From Mactra quadrangularis (taxonomy: Eukaryota > Mollusca > Bivalvia > Venerida > Mactridae): DNA of 64,000 bases. The position numbers were made by a program, and so were the translations under genes. Shown here piece by piece: positions 23,860-38,500 of this stretch (position 1 is its first letter; every line of letters begins with the position of its first letter). The notes under the pieces are model-generated. The model searched no databases. It worked only from the letters and a program-made list of their open reading frames with translations, and was not told where the DNA came from. Location: contig CM046307.1 of NCBI GenBank assembly GCA_025267735.1, positions 59,577,395 through 59,641,394 of the forward strand, read 5' to 3'.

Positions 23860-26800
23860 TTAAAAAGGGTTCGAAATTTCTAGGTGTGAATCCAAATGTT
23901 TTGATTCGTTCTTCAGTTTTCCTATACCAATTAATTAGATATGGAATTGGTGGGCAAATCGAAATATCACCATTATTTCTCGTTTTTTCGCATCCAAACG
24001 AATATAATTTTCGTCCTCTGAGGTTTTCACTCCTTAATTTGGTTTCGAATTTTCTTTCTCGTTCTTGGAACGTTTCGCTCCTTGAGGTACGAATTTTTGT
24101 GGAGCAAATTGAAATTTGTGTTCAAAATTACTGCATGTTAGCACCTCAAGTCATCCTTGTTTAGATAGTACAGTAGTATATTTTTTTCAATTTGCACACC
24201 TGGAAATTTCGCATTCTATAGGGAAACAAACTTTAGGGGCGAATTGAGACATTTTTATCGTTCACATTCGGAGGACGAACGAAAATTTCAAATCGTACCT
24301 CGAGGAGCGAAACGTTCAAAGAACGAGAAAGAAAATTTCGATTTGCCCTACAAAATCGCTGAAGCAGTAAAAATTCTAGAGACCGAATTTCGTACCCGAG
24401 GATGTAAGATATTTCGAATCCTTACAAATTTCGTACCTAAATAAAGGAGCAAAAGGTTCAACGAACGATAATGGAAATTTCGGTTCTGGAATTTTCGCTC
24501 TTTATTGGGTACGAATTTTTTGTGGGGGTAATCGAAATTTCCTTTTTCGTCTTAAAGCTCCCATATGGGTACGAATTGTCCGTGGGGCGAATCAAACGTC
24601 CTCTGAACTTTAGTTCCTTAATCCAAGAACGAATTTTTTGTGGGGGTAATCGAAATTTCCTTTTTCGTCTTAAAGCTCCCATATGAGTACGAATTGTCCG
24701 TGGGGCGAATCAAACGTCCTCTGAACTTTAGTTCCTTAATCCAAGAACGAATTTTCTGTGGTGCGAATCGAAATTTCATTTTCGTTCTTGGTTTTTTAGG
24801 AGGAATCGCCCCATAAATTTCGTACCCAGATTAAGAAGCGAAAACTATCGGAATAACTTTTTTGTCCTGAAACATTTCGTTTCTTAATTACTGTACAATT
24901 TTCGTCTTCTGAACTTTTCGCTCCTTAATTTGGGTTCGATTTTTTTGTCGAGCAAATTGAAATTTGTGTCCAAAATTACTGCATGTGTTTGCACTTCGAT
25001 TCACCCTTGTATAGAACGAAGTAATATATTTATTTTCGATTTGCCCACTGGGAAATTTTGCATTCTATAGGGAAACGAACTAGAGGGACGAATCGAGACA
25101 TTTTTATCGTTCACATCCGCGAGGACGAACGGAAATTTCAATTCGCACCACAGAAATTTGTACCTCAAGGAGCGAAACGTTCCAAGAACGAGAAAGGAAA
25201 TTTCGATTTGCCCAACAAAATCGCTGAAGCAGTGAAAATTCTAGAGACCGAATTTCGTACCCGAGGATGTAAGAAATTTCGAATCGCTTTACAAATTTCG
25301 TACCTAAATAAAGGAGCAAAAACCTCGGAGAACGATAATGGAAATTTCGATTCTGGAATTTTCGCTCTTTATTGGGTACGAATTTTTTTGTGAGGGTAAT
25401 CGAAATTTCCTTTTTCGTCTTAAAGCTCCCTTATGGGTACGAATTGTCCGTGAGGCGAATCAAACGTCCTCTGAACTTTAGTTCCTTAATCCAAGAACGA
25501 ATTTTCTGTGGTGCGAATCGAAATTTCATTTTCGTTCTTGGTTTTTTAGGAGGAATCGCCCCATAATTTACCCAGATTAAGAAGCGAAAACTATAATCGG
25601 AATAACTTTCGTCCTCTGAAACATTTCGTTTCTTAATTACTGTACAATTTTCGTCCTCTGAACTTTTCGCTCCTTAATTTGGGTTCAATTTTTTGTGGAG
25701 CAAATTGAAATTTGTGTCCAAAATTACTGCATGTGTTTGCACTTCGAGTCATCCTTGTATAGAACGAAGTAATATATTTATTTTCGATTTGCCCACCGGG
25801 AAATTTTGCATTCTATAGGGAAACGAACTTTAGGGACGAATTGAGACATTTTTATCGTTTACATCCCGAGGACGAACGGAAATTTCAATTCACACCACAG
25901 AAATTTGTACCTCAAGGAGCGAAACGTTCCAAGAACGAGAAAGGAAATTTCGATTTGCCCTACAAAATCGCTGAAGCAGTGAAAATTCTAGAGACCGAAT
26001 TTCGTACCCAAGGATGTAAGAAATTTCGAATCGCTTTACAAATTTCGTACCTAAATAAAGGAGCAAAAAGTTCAGAGAACGATAATGGTCATTTCGATTC
26101 TGGAATTTTCGCTCTTTATTGGGTACGAATTTTTTGTGGGGGTAATCGAAATTTCCTTTTTCGTCTTAAAGCTCCCTTATGGGTACGAATTGTCCGTGGG
26201 GCGAATCAAACGTCCTCTGAACTTTAGTTCCTTAATCAAAGAACGAATTTTCTGTGGTGCGAATCAAAATTTCTTTTTCGTTCTTGGTTTTTTAGGAGGA
26301 ATCGCCCCATAAATTTCGTACCCAGATTAAGAAGCGAAAACTATAATCGAAATAACTTTTTTGTCCTCTGAAACATTTCGTTTCTTAATTACTGTACAAT
26401 TTTCGTCCTCTGAACTTTTCGCTCCTTAATTTCGGTACGAAAGTTTTGTTGGGCGAATTGAAATTTATTATATCATTTCTACCACGGAATATTTCTTTGG
26501 GAACGAAATTTCTGAGGAGTGAATCCAAATTAAAGTTGAATTTTGGCTCCTTTAGTTGGGTACGAAATTTCTGTGGGGCGAATAAAAAAATTCTTTTTCG
26601 TCCTCGGAACTTTTCTCTCCTTATTTTGGGTACGAATTTCATATGGGGCGAATCAAAATAGCCTTGTTTGTCCTCGGGAATTTTCGCTTCTCAAAGGTAC
26701 AAAATGTATGGGCGAATAGAAATTTCCTTTTTCACCCCTTTATTTATGTAGGGCGAATCATAATTTTCTTATTAGCCTTTAAGTTTTCGCTTTCTAATTT

Positions 26801-27540
26801 AGGTACGAACTTCTTGTAGGGCTAATTGAAATTTCTTTCACGGAATTTTGATCTCTTTAGGTACGAATCAGTATGTGTAGTAAAAATTGATTTTTTTCTC
26901 GTCTTTTTTTCGCTCCTTCATTTGGTTACGAATTTCCTGTGGGGCGAATCGAAATTTCTTTTAGTCTTGGAAACTTTTAACCACTCAATTTGGGCTACAA
27001 AATTTCTGCAGGGCTAATCAGAATTTCATTCATTCTGAAGTTTTCGCTCCTTAATTTTGGTGGGTACGAATTCTTTATTGGGGCGAATCGAAATATTTAT
27101 TTGTTCTCGAAACTGCCGCTTCTTTTTTGGGTATGAAATTTCTAAGGAGCGAACTGAAATTTTGTTCGTCCTCGGAACTTCTCGCTCATTTATTTGGGTG
27201 CGAATTTTCTGAGGAGCGAATCGTTATTTGCTTTTGCGTCCTCAGAACTTTTCACTTCTTCATTTGAAACGAAATTCTTGTGGGGTGAATCGAAATTTCT
27301 GAGGGATGGATCTTAATATTAGCATTCGATCTCGAAACTTTTAGCTCCTTATTTTGTACGCAATTTTTGTGGACGATTAGAATTAATTCGTCCTCATACA
27401 TTACGTTCCCTTATAAAATTTCACAAATCGTTCTCAATTATCGCAGCCCAATTACTTTGGGTACAATTTTGTGCAAGCAAAAACGTCACACAATTTGTCG
27501 TCAATTTGTTCGCACCCAAATTTGGTTTGTCTTGTTCCCA
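23860..27540. repeat. Satellite-like array of CGAAATTTC / GGTACGAA monomers in both orientations
   Basis: Monomers of roughly 70-80 bp carry CGAAATTTCNTTTTCGTCC, GAACTTTTCGCTCCTTAATT and GGGTACGAATTTTTTGTGGG in order. Blocks of reversed monomers precede forward ones. A higher-order unit repeats with GAGACATTTTTATCG at 24246, 25095 and 25843 (849 and 748 bp apart). CpG is frequent compared with the flanks. Open frames of 60-130 codons here recur in each unit on both strands and are by-products. Confidence 0.8.
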
Positions 27541-27975
27541 GTCGGATAATGGCCGCGCCCTATGTACGAAATTAATTGGGTATTAGATAATTGTTTTCAA
27601 GTGAGCATTACTACACAAGTTTAAATCAAATGATCATTGTTCAAGAATTATACTGGCTATATTTTTGTGTTGTTCGGTTATATTTATGCTAAATAAAGTA
27701 TCCGAAATTCTAACGAGACCAATCCTCGTCCGAATTGTGTTCACTTTGAGACATGTTTTTTGGGTTAATCGTTCGCTATATGTACGTGCAATCAAACAAA
27801 ATCGAATTACCTATATACTCCTATTAAAGTTACTATCGTCAGCAAATGATCGTGCAAGATTAAGAAAATGTAAACGAAAATTTTGTTACCTGAATAATGA
27901 CTTAGGGGGGCATTATTACGATTTGCCTGACCCGATAACGATAGTGGTAAGGGGCAGGTAATCCAGACTATTAAA
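27541..27975. mobile_element. Compact copy of the 12722 inverted-repeat element
   Basis: GATAATGGCCGCGCCCTATG at one end and GTAAGGGGCAGGTAATCCAG at the other match the arms of 12722-14121 in reverse orientation, without the 950-bp insertion. It sits inside the satellite block. Confidence 0.65.
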
Positions 27976-28147
27976 AGTTGGTTAGGAATTAATGTAAATG
28001 ATAAAAATGTCTCAATTCGTCCCCAAATTATTACGATTCCCTATCGGATGCGAAATTTCTGTGGGCAAGTCGAAAAACAAATATATAAACCATTAGTTCT
28101 AACAAGGGTGAATCGAGGCGCAAACACATGCAGTAATTTCAAACACG
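27976..28147. repeat. Inverted terminal arm of the satellite block
   Basis: ATGTCTCAATTCGTCCCC, then CCCTATCGGATGCGAAATTT and AACACATGCAGTAATTT, is the reverse complement of the block at 24127-24260. The whole 24.1-28.15 kb region is therefore framed by inverted arms. Confidence 0.65.
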
Positions 28148-28263
28148 ATAAATAGACGAATTATTTATTTCGTTAACTATTTAATCAACGATGCCATGTA
28201 CGCTATCTGTGTTTCTGCTCTATATCAACAACGTCTTAGACGCTATCTGTGTTTCACATAGAA

Positions 28264-28459
28264 ACATCGCTAGATGCTATAATATATAATAGCTTTAACT
28301 CGAGATTCGAGCCCTGAACAGGACCCATTAGAGTACTGATTTTTACGGAAAAAGCTAAATAACATCGCTAGATGCTATAATATACAATAGCTTTAACTCG
28401 AGATTCGAGCCCTGAACATGACCCATTAGAGTACTGATTTTTATGGAAAAAGCTAAATA
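28264..28459 (+). repeat. 98-bp unit, two tandem copies
   Basis: ACATCGCTAGATGCTATAAT starts the two copies at 28264 and 28362. They differ at only a few bases. CACGTGATAG at 28519-28528 lies just outside. Confidence 0.85.
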
Positions 28460-28865
28460 CCGACATCTAGTGGTATGTGGCCCAAGCCTAAAGAATTTTT
28501 ACCAGGGTAGCCACTATGATCACGTGATAGCCCTAGGTCAAACCTCTCGCGCGGTATACGCCAGTACCCTGCCAAATCGGTTTAGCTCTAGATATCAGCC
28601 CTGACACATGGCCTCGACAAATGGACTTTCCATGTTTAATAACTCGTTATGGTTCCTCGTTTTAGGACTAAAGTAATGTTTTACTATTCCCTATAAAATT
28701 TGCTAGCCAAAATAGCAACTTGTAGCCACTTTCGCTAGCAAAATATTTTTGCTAACTTCAGCAACGTAATCTTAACTACAAATAGTGCCACAACAAAACT
28801 AAAAAGCATTTCAAGATAAATGGTAATCAAATGTTCGATAAAACTTATGTAGTAGGCTTACAGAG

Positions 28866-28902
28866 TAAAAATGTCTCCAAACTTTTGGCGGGCACTGTAT
28901 GT
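28866..28902. mobile_element. Lone right end of the 6626-type MITE
   Basis: CTCCAAACTTTTGGCGGGCACTGTA matches in parts the right terminus at 6970-6993; no matching left end is nearby. Confidence 0.5.
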
Positions 28903-29521
28903 TGCCAGTAAATAGTTTTTGTTGTCATTATCAAATTCTCAACGCTTGAAGGCTATGCCACACTTAGTAAGAAAATTGGCGGTGGATAGGGTTTTTATTA
29001 TCATTTACATAAAAACAGTGGTATGTACTATAAGCGCTAATTTCTTTATGTCTTTGATGTAGAAGATCTCTATCTGTAAGTTGAAGAACTATCAATGTCT
29101 CATAAGCAGTATTTTGTTGACCGATATCTTAAAAAAATGAATTACTGATACAAACGCAATAAACTGTGTATGTTAAACACTAATGCTCAATTTGAATCTA
29201 CCCATTTGTACATTCATAGGCTTAACCGACTATAAATATTTTCAAGGATGTGGTAATTAAAGTACGTGCTTATTATCAATTTGAATCCACCATCAATTTA
29301 TCACCATAAAAGTGTCACCTATTATCAACCATAGATTTTTCAAGCGAAATTTATGTCGCAATATGTCCACCATACATTTCCTTAAGTATTTAATTTTACA
29401 TGATAATACAATGTACTAGGACGTAGTGACAGAATAAGGATGATATTTTTATGAGACAAGTTTAATTGTAAACAACTGTGAAAAAATCAGTGATACATGT
29501 GCTGTAGAATAAATAATAACG
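28903..29521. other. Gene-free stretch upstream of the ENPP start
   Basis: No TATA or other promoter element can be singled out in this AT-rich DNA. The 5' UTR and promoter of the ENPP gene presumably lie here. Confidence 0.3.
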
Positions 29522-29548
29522 ATGGAAAAATTTGATTTAATGCAAAAG
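29522..29548 (+). CDS. ENPP-like gene, putative exon 1 (start codon)
   Basis: ATG in the context AACGATGG encodes MEKFDLMQK and runs to a GTATGT donor in phase 0, matching the phase-0 acceptor at 32029. It is chosen because it is the nearest upstream ATG block that chains to the membrane-anchor exon; other 5' exons are possible. Confidence 0.45.
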
Positions 29549-32500
29549 GTATGTACAAATACAAGGTGATATACACTTTACTTGCTGGTATATATACGCG
29601 TGAGAGAAATTTGTCATTATAAATAGTAAACATGAAATATGAAGACGAATTAAATTATACTGAACGTTTCGGTTCGCATGATATAAACATAATGTTATTC
29701 TCGTTTGAAAAAAACAACTTAATAGAATAATGTATATGATATGTGTGTATATTTTTACATCATATAACACTATATATACACACAATATGTGCCTGTGGAT
29801 GCATAATGATACTTATAAATGTTTCGTTTACATCATTAATATAAAATTCATGAGGAACATTTTTACGAATTCTTCCGTGCCCAGTTCTTCCGACTTTTGC
29901 AGTTTATATACCGGACTAAAAGTCTACCTTTTTAATTTACCAGTACATGTAAAAATTATTAATTCATAAATTTGATATTGCATGTGGTTCGCGGATTAAT
30001 GTTCATTCTGTATATACATGTATAACATTTTACATAATTTAATACAGCTGAACAAATCGAGTAAAATATTTATGACCACACATTTCTTGTAAAAGCAAAG
30101 AAGTGTTGTCTCTATTTACATGTATAGTTGTTTCTTTGTCGTTCCGTCTTGTTTATCTGAGATCTTTTTATGCTATAGTCCGTACAAAAAACATTTCACG
30201 TTTGTGTAAACACTAAAATAAACCAATCCATTCCTAAGGTTGCGCAGTATTGAAAATAAAGGTTGTATAGTTATTTTGCAAGGCGGAAAAACCGCCATCC
30301 TCTTAGACTTAGTCAGTCATGCTCGTAATGGTAGAACACTTGACCATTACACCAACATGACGCTCATACAACATAACAAACTTATTACTGGTACATGTAA
30401 TATATTTTATCGTCATCCTGAGCATCCCCTGACGTGGATTAGTTCATTTTATTGTTTACATAAACAGGTTTTTTTATACGAACCATACGTGGTTACCATT
30501 TTTCCAAACTTACAACCCGGATACTGGTTGTTTTTTTTTTGCTTAGATGATTTATAACGCTGTACTGTTAATAATCACGTAACTATAATTTCTGGTTGAG
30601 AACGTGACTATTTTGTTTACATGCACAGGTATGTCAAATCAATACGTAAATAGGTAAAACAGGATTGTCCCCAACTGAGGCAAATACGAAGGTATGTTCT
30701 TGAATACTAAAGGAACAAAATTAATAAAGACCACGAGTGGAATTGAAACACATGGAAGACGCCTTGAAAAAATTAAGTTATGACGCCTTTCCACTGCGCC
30801 TCTGAAGTGATTACGATATAGAAGATTAGTCTAGCGTATATGCAAACAATATAATTAGCATAAAGGTGTCATCGTTATTCGAAAAGTTCCGATCATTCGC
30901 AGTATTCCGACGAAGCCGGTAAAAAGGCAGTGAACTTGATGAGTAGCCAGTATGGCGGTTTTGCTTCCTTGCAGACATTATAGTAAACTATTGCATGAAG
31001 GTCTAGCTCGGGATAATTTTATGCAAGTAAACTATAATTTGACTAAAATTACAAACAGTCAGAAAAGAAAAACAACGTTAAATCAAGCAAGTTGCTTTTA
31101 AACAAATACACTTCCACTTGAAAAATACTTGTATATTATACAAACTTATTTCACAATGAAGCAAAACATATGTACTATTTCATTGATTTTACTAACATTA
31201 ATCGGATGCTCGAATAATGCAAGCAAAATTAGCCTGTTGAGATGAAAGTGGTATCAAGTGGTTATAACTGCATCAGTTAAAATTTTATAATTTGCTGGCC
31301 AACGTCTACGTCAAGTAAGGAAGGAAGGAAGGAAGGAAGGAAGGTGTTTTGAAAACTTTATTTTTGGCATCGCACTGTTGAATAACCTTCTTCCCGTGAT
31401 GCTGGTTATAGATACATAGACATCTATTCAATTTGTCAGACTATTTTAGAAACCAGAAGACCTTACGACCATTTTTAATCATCGAAAGTCAAAATCATTT
31501 ATACATTGCCAAGAGTCTTGTAAATGGCCAAAGGCATATGTCAATGCCATGTTTTGCCAAATAAAGATGTATGTTTTAACAATATGTTATTTATACAACG
31601 TCCTGTCAAATCTATAATACAACATACCTGATAGACATATTGTCTTGAATTGCATCTTAATATGCCTGCAAGACTATAGTAACTCGCTCTTTAATGTAAT
31701 GCACTTACTACATGATTGGGGCAACCCTTGATATGGAAGTGTTATTAAAATCTCATGGAGGCACAGGCACCAGAGTCCATAACTTACACGTATGAGCATA
31801 AAATAATGCGTATGTAGTATACGATAATGTATACGGCACCGATTTTAATTGAGTTCGTGGATAAATGTTATGATTAAAGCATATATTGGCGTATTTAACA
31901 AGTTTGAGGACTCTGGTGCCAGTGCATGGAGGGCGTATATATAAGGCCAATGACTAAGCCTTGTTTTGACTTTACTGCATGTTTCTAAAAAGTCTCTACG
32001 CAAATTTAAAGTTTGCTTTATTTTACAGAGCGATGACTCAGAAAAAGCAGTTTATTCTGGATCAACTATTTACGTAAGTGTTTTTATTTACATATTTTGT
32101 TATCATGATGCATGCCTTTGAATCATGTTTTCTTTGTTTTATAGGTATGAAAAACTATATGTTTATCTAATTCAAATTGATGTATCAAATTTTCAAGTGT
32201 ATAACTTATAGCATTTTGACTGCGCGCTGTATTTTGGAGACTAAATAATTTCATAGTATGAAGTAGCAATGGTCCAGTGGTAGGACGCGCGCTTAGGGAT
32301 CGAGAGGTCCCGGGTAGGATCCCCACTAAGGGCACTGCTAATTTCCTTGAGCAAGAAATTTACCTACAATCGTTCCACTCCACCCAGGTGTAAATGGGTA
32401 CTGTGAGGGATTGCCTGTCTGAGGGTTATTTCAATGACCATGCAGGAGTTATTGTACAAGATTGTAGGCTGAACAGTCGGCTGAACATGTGTATGGAAGC

Positions 32501-35500
32501 TGACTTTAAACCACACTTTAGGCCACAACAAATTGATCATATGTTCTATGGATTCGCTCGCACCTTAATTTTGACAGTTTTTTACAAAAAATATTTTTAT
32601 TTCCTCGCTCGCTCATAAAAATTTGGTCAAATCACCATATAAAGCAACTGAATTAAGATTTTTTCAATTTTTTTCTTCGCTCGCTCGCCCCATTTTTTTT
32701 CCAGAAAAATCCATAGAACATATCATCAACTTGTTGTGACCTTAACCGCACCTTATGTACATTGGTCTTTCTTCCATACGATAATATCACTTTAACACAT
32801 CACTTCAGTCACACATGTACACTACAATTCTGTAGATCTCTATATGTTTTCTGAAAACCCCATGTCTACTGATCATTTTCCTTGTGTCTACACTGAGTAC
32901 CCTCAGGGCATTGAGGCTTTAGTGATATACAACCTGTATATTACTATTTACTAATTTAGAATATTTGACAAAAATTATTTCATTTTATTACTGAAAACGA
33001 TATAGGTATAATGTATCAATTTGTCTTAATACATTTGGTATTACATGTTGCTAGGATGATGATGCTAATACTCGATGATATATTGACTCCAGTGATAGTA
33101 AAGATGAAATCAATACAGCTAGAAAGCCTACCAAAAGTTATATGTATATTGTATTATCTGGGAAATGAGTATTGCTCAAGCCATTAAATAAAGTATCTGC
33201 TTTGTTTTGTTAACTCGAGATATGTATCACATTGACGACAAGTATCATTTATCATCATTTACATTGCACCTATTTCTCATTTCTTATCATGCTAACCTAA
33301 AGTTCACAGTACATATTTATATTTAGTAACTAAATGCTCTAAAATGAAACCATAGTGTCCGAATTACTCCGTAGCTAAGTACATCATAATATATTTGCAC
33401 TGTTTGATAAATATAATGTCATTGAAGTGCAGCATAATATCTTTGATATTTAATGTATGGAGCATTTAATGAATATATCCATTTTGAGTATTCAGCGACG
33501 GGCAAAGAATTTTTAAGGGGGGGGGGGGGTCGAACAGGATTTTTTATATGTAGCTAATCGTAGAAGTCGTTTCCAGACATTTAACTGTCCAAATATGCTG
33601 ATGTTCCACTGTAAACTTCACAAAGTATATCGTGGATTTTGTTGACGACAAAAGGAAGTATTTCCGGGCCATTTTGACAATATATGTACTAGTTTTTCCA
33701 TGTTTTGCTACAAAATTGACCTTTTTTTAAATGTAATGATCCATAGATCTACCAGTGTTTTTCTGGCTTATTCAAAAAACCTATATGCATTTGATTTCTC
33801 CAAAAATATGAAAGTATACTCGATCCTCTATAAATTTATGGGGTTTCAATAAATTTCCCAGACCCCCTTCAGTACCCACTGGCGGTATGTCCTAAGATGA
33901 TCAATAGACCGATTGCTATTTTCTCATGTTTATGGCATTCAAAAGAAATGCCCATTATCAATCAAATAAAAAATGTGTCAGTGTTATAAGTCATTCCATG
34001 CTAGTTGAACCCAGTCCATGTTTCAATTTTAAGCGATATATAAATTTACACATAAATTGTACAACCAATCTGACGGATTTGTAAATAATGATAAGAATAG
34101 TACCATAAATTATTGTTTTATCTATGTAAGTAAATGTGAATATATTATTTATGGTCCTTGTTCGTTTGAAGGTCACATAGAGAGAAGTGTTCGATATGTA
34201 CAGTAGAGTGTTTGAGCAAGCACATTTTACCTGTAGCCTGTTCAATTACACTAAACGTTTCAAAACGTTCCGTAACGATACATTCGGAACTCCTCGGCCA
34301 TTCGCTCCGAATAATCTAATCTAATAAACAAATATACGATCGTTAATGCAATGAGTGATGTTTCAAAATTTATTGACTAAAAACGAAACATCACTTATTG
34401 CCTAACGATCGTATATTTGTTTACTTCAACAGTCAACACCGGTAGTTTCAAAATAGCGTCTAAATATGTCCGAGATTATTAGCAGGGAATGGCCGAGGAG
34501 TTCCGAATGTATCGTTACGAAACGTTTTGGAACGTTTAGGGTAATTGAACAGGCTACTGATTGTTTCAATTATTATGTTCAGTATACGTGAGTTTATTCC
34601 GCGAGCTCTTTTATTTAGAAATACATGTATTACAAAAATAGAATAAAATAAAACTGGATATAGAATCTATATGCTACTAAGAACAGTAATAATTTTCGAA
34701 CTGAATCTCTTATTTGATCGTTGTGTTTTTATCATAGTAAACAAAACGTATGTGAGAAGATGTTTAATGATTTACAGAAATAATAATTGTGTAAACTGGC
34801 TTTAATGGTGTTATGCAGCTTAAACTAGAGCTGCCGGCAGTGAGAGGCAGTCACTTCTATGTAAAGATTTGTCCATAGTCTTGGGATCGAAACAAGCCAG
34901 GAAACATTAACACAATTCTTATAAATAATAATTTAAATAAAACGAAATCCATTTTCACAGTATTGGGTACTTTATTTTAAATTTATTACAGTTATCTAAT
35001 ATTCAAATACTTATAAAATCATTCACTGACAAATCCTATATAGTCCTGCAGTAAAATGCCATATTTTAGGTGAACCGTACACTTGATTCCCCACAAAGTT
35101 GTTTTGCAGATTCGATATCTTTGAAAGGTGCTGAATAAGAATCCGAATGATGACATTCTGTCATCATTATGCAAATTAAGTCCGCCATTATCGAAATTCC
35201 GTTTTTCGCTAATAACTCAGGAACCAACTTAGATAGAAATTTAAAATATGTTTCCAAACCCATGTTTTCAGGGTCTATCTAAATATTAGCTTGATCAGAT
35301 CATTTAAATATGAAAATTTATGCGAATAAGGTATTTTACGAAAAACAATATTCGGTCTTGAAAACTTAATATTTTGGAAGAGCTTAGATAAAATACGTGC
35401 TCTTCAGTGGAAAGTCAAAGCGTGTATCTAAGATGAACTTTTCCTGCTCGTGCAGGGTTCTGGAATGTCTTTTCAAAGCGAGGCTATTTTGTCCGGAATC

Positions 35501-38500
35501 CTATAACCAAAATGGATTCGGACAGTAATCTGACACTATAGTAATGATTTGATCTTTGAACTCTGTAGTCTTTTTCAGTGAATCATCGGAAACTGTATAA
35601 TTATAACGTAAACAAAACAAGCTAGAATAGAATACAGAGTAACGCCGTACGAGTGTTTTGTATCGGCCTAAATCTAATAAATATGTAAATGTAATTGCTT
35701 TTTAAAACCTTATTAATAACGTCATTTTTAGTTTTAAAGTTCTCAGAGAGGAAACTACATTACTGGCTCTATAGTGTGATACATGCATTGTATTCATTCC
35801 TGTTGTAGACAGTCGTGCATACTTAGTTATTCCTTTGGTATCAAGATATCCTTACTCATAAATTACTTAAAGTCTTAGACCTCTTTAGCTCTCGGCGAAC
35901 GCTCGAATGTCACATGAGAAGACCACAATCAATAGCATTGGGTAACAAGGCTTAGATTTTCCGACTGAGTGCTCACACGATGTGAAATAATTGAAAAGAG
36001 GTTACAATATGAATGAAATAACGGACAAAAACAAAAAATTGTCTCTAAACTGAAGCCTTGCACCCAGCAGAATGGTTAAGTATAAGTGAACAAAGTAGGC
36101 ATAGATCTACTACATGTATATTAATAATATAAGTTTAGTATGATTTTAAAGACTTTATCTTATTAATGCAGCTTGTCATACAATTTTATGTCTATCTTAT
36201 TAATATATTTACCATGTTATATTGTATTAGAATAATATCTTAAAGATCAAAGCTGAGAGAAATATGTAAGGATAATTGATAGGGTTGCTAAGACAGCTAG
36301 ATAATATCATTCTATTATAAATTATTTAATACACTCTAGCAAGCGTTCATTCGGTTATGTTATATATGAACCAGGAAAACTAGTCACATATGACATTTTC
36401 ATGTTGCTATAATATCTTGGCTTTGGTCAGACTACAGTTATCAATAAAATGTAAATAAATCTAACACATGTGCTTACCAGACGACAAAATGTTAAAATGA
36501 CAGGTCAGTAAAGGAAGAGCAAATGAACATGTGTCATGTCGGGGTCAAAATGTTCTGAAAAGTTACAATGTAACTTTTATTTTATTATCAATAACAATGA
36601 AGGAAGTCAGAGAATACCAATGAGGAATTTTAATGGTTCCTTCTTTTTCCCAAGACATGGACAGAAATCCAAGACTGTATTGTTATATGTCTAACTGGCG
36701 AAGCTATAAACTAGACAACCAACTGATCTGGGGTTAAAACAATGAATATCAAATTCACATTGGTCAGACACTCACACAATAGCTCACATTGAGCACTTTG
36801 TGCTCAGGTCAACTAAATACTGTGAACATCCATAAGCTTTGGTCTACGTCGATGAGAGAGACTGGCCTGTAACCACTAGATGATATGTAGTCTCGGAGTC
36901 TCAATGTCAACGATGCATGTCTGTGATATTGATTGGTACATGTAGTTGGTTCCAGTTCTAGATGGGATATGGGAAGAATGAATGATTATACAGTAAAGTC
37001 CCGCTATTAAGATCACTTTTGTTATTTCAAAATCAGGCGATTTTTGACAATTAAGACCCAAATGCTTAATTTATGAACAATAGGGTCTCGATAATAAGAC
37101 CGTTTCGCTATTAACACCATCAATTTTGCTGGTCTTAATGGCGAAACTACTGTATATGTTGGAATTAGTATAAGGCTGGTATAGTCTATGAGATCCTTTA
37201 GTACGTCTGTCATTGTATTCATATGCAGAGATAGCCATAATTTTTCAGACCAGGTTGTCCACAGTGCTAGTTTCTTGAAGTTTCACATAGTTCACGTAGT
37301 CTTGGAGCTAGATGTGACATATCATACAAAACATAAGGTTTGTTGAGCTCCTTTATAGTTTGAACATTCTTAATCAGCATTTACTACTGAGAACGATGTA
37401 TAAATTACATAGTTCCGAAATGCACCCTTCACATCCACTTCACATGAGCCGTTATAATCCTGATAAACTTATTACGACAGCGAGCGACATAATAAATAAA
37501 TGAAAGCAATAAGTAACCTTTATTGATACATGTTTCCATGCCAAGTGTATTTACCTCTGACTTAATTAATTGGTTATCAAAATGCCACGTGTGTAGTTAA
37601 TTTCACTCTCGTGACAGTTTCAATTATATTGCTCTTGTGCAATATGTAATTTATTATAGACTAAACTTGGTCAACAAAACACATTTTATAGCGTTGCCAA
37701 AATTTAATACTAGTTGTTTATACTCAAGGGAACATATAACGTTTGCAACGCAAACATTGCACTATGTTTAGATAAAAGCAGCTGGCTAGCTATTCTGGTC
37801 TGTAGTTGACATATGAATCTTTTCAAGGTGAATTCGCGACATACATTTTTCAATGTGATGATACCACAGGTGACAGACCCAATTTTTCCTTATTATAGTA
37901 TATATAGAGAGAAAAGGTCTCTAACGCCTGTTCAGCAGTCCAGTTTGCTCTATCTTTATTATGGACGAGTTGTTTGACATCGGACGAATTTTAGGGTTTT
38001 GGGGGGATTTATAGGACCATTTCATTAATTGTAGATCGATTTTCTTCAAATAAAAAGTATTCTTTTATGCAGAATAATCCTTTCTAGAGCAAATAGTAAA
38101 AAAGATTTGACGATCGGGTCGTTTGGTGATGAGTTGAAAACTACGACCGTTGAACAGGCGTTAGAGACCTTTTCTCTATATAATACTATAATAAGGAAAA
38201 TTTGGGTCTGTCACCTGTGGATAATAATCAACGCACCTAGGTGCAAATGAATATTAACCACAAAATATATACATCTAATACATCTATAGAAAAGACATCA
38301 AACACGGCTGAGCGTTGATTTCAAGCATTTTTGGAAATGCGAATACTTGTACAATATCTAAAATGATTTCAAAACCGAGATTATTGCTTTGCCAGATCGT
38401 TGGTTTATGTTTAATTTCAACAATACATAAAGAATATTAAAGTAATTCCTAGTCAGAAATTGAAGTATATATGTTTATCCAGAAATAATCTTATTAACGA

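Larger units (their letters stand above)
29549..32028. other. ENPP intron 1 (putative)
   Basis: Contains the GGAA microsatellite and an inverted-repeat candidate described separately. Otherwise AT-rich with no recognised elements. Confidence 0.35.

Noticed and set aside
24244..26661. Many 60-130-codon frames on both strands at 24.2-26.7 kb
   Set aside because: They repeat with the satellite monomers, overlap on both strands and resemble no domain; the absence of TAA/TAG follows from the CG-containing monomer.
30290..30370. Minus-strand tRNA-like stretch (GTTGGTGTAATGGTCAAGTG)
   Set aside because: An A-box-like segment only; no B-box and no cloverleaf could be built.
35066..35263. 65-codon minus-strand frame with a coding-like look
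   Set aside because: No splice signals, no recognisable domain and no continuing exons nearby.
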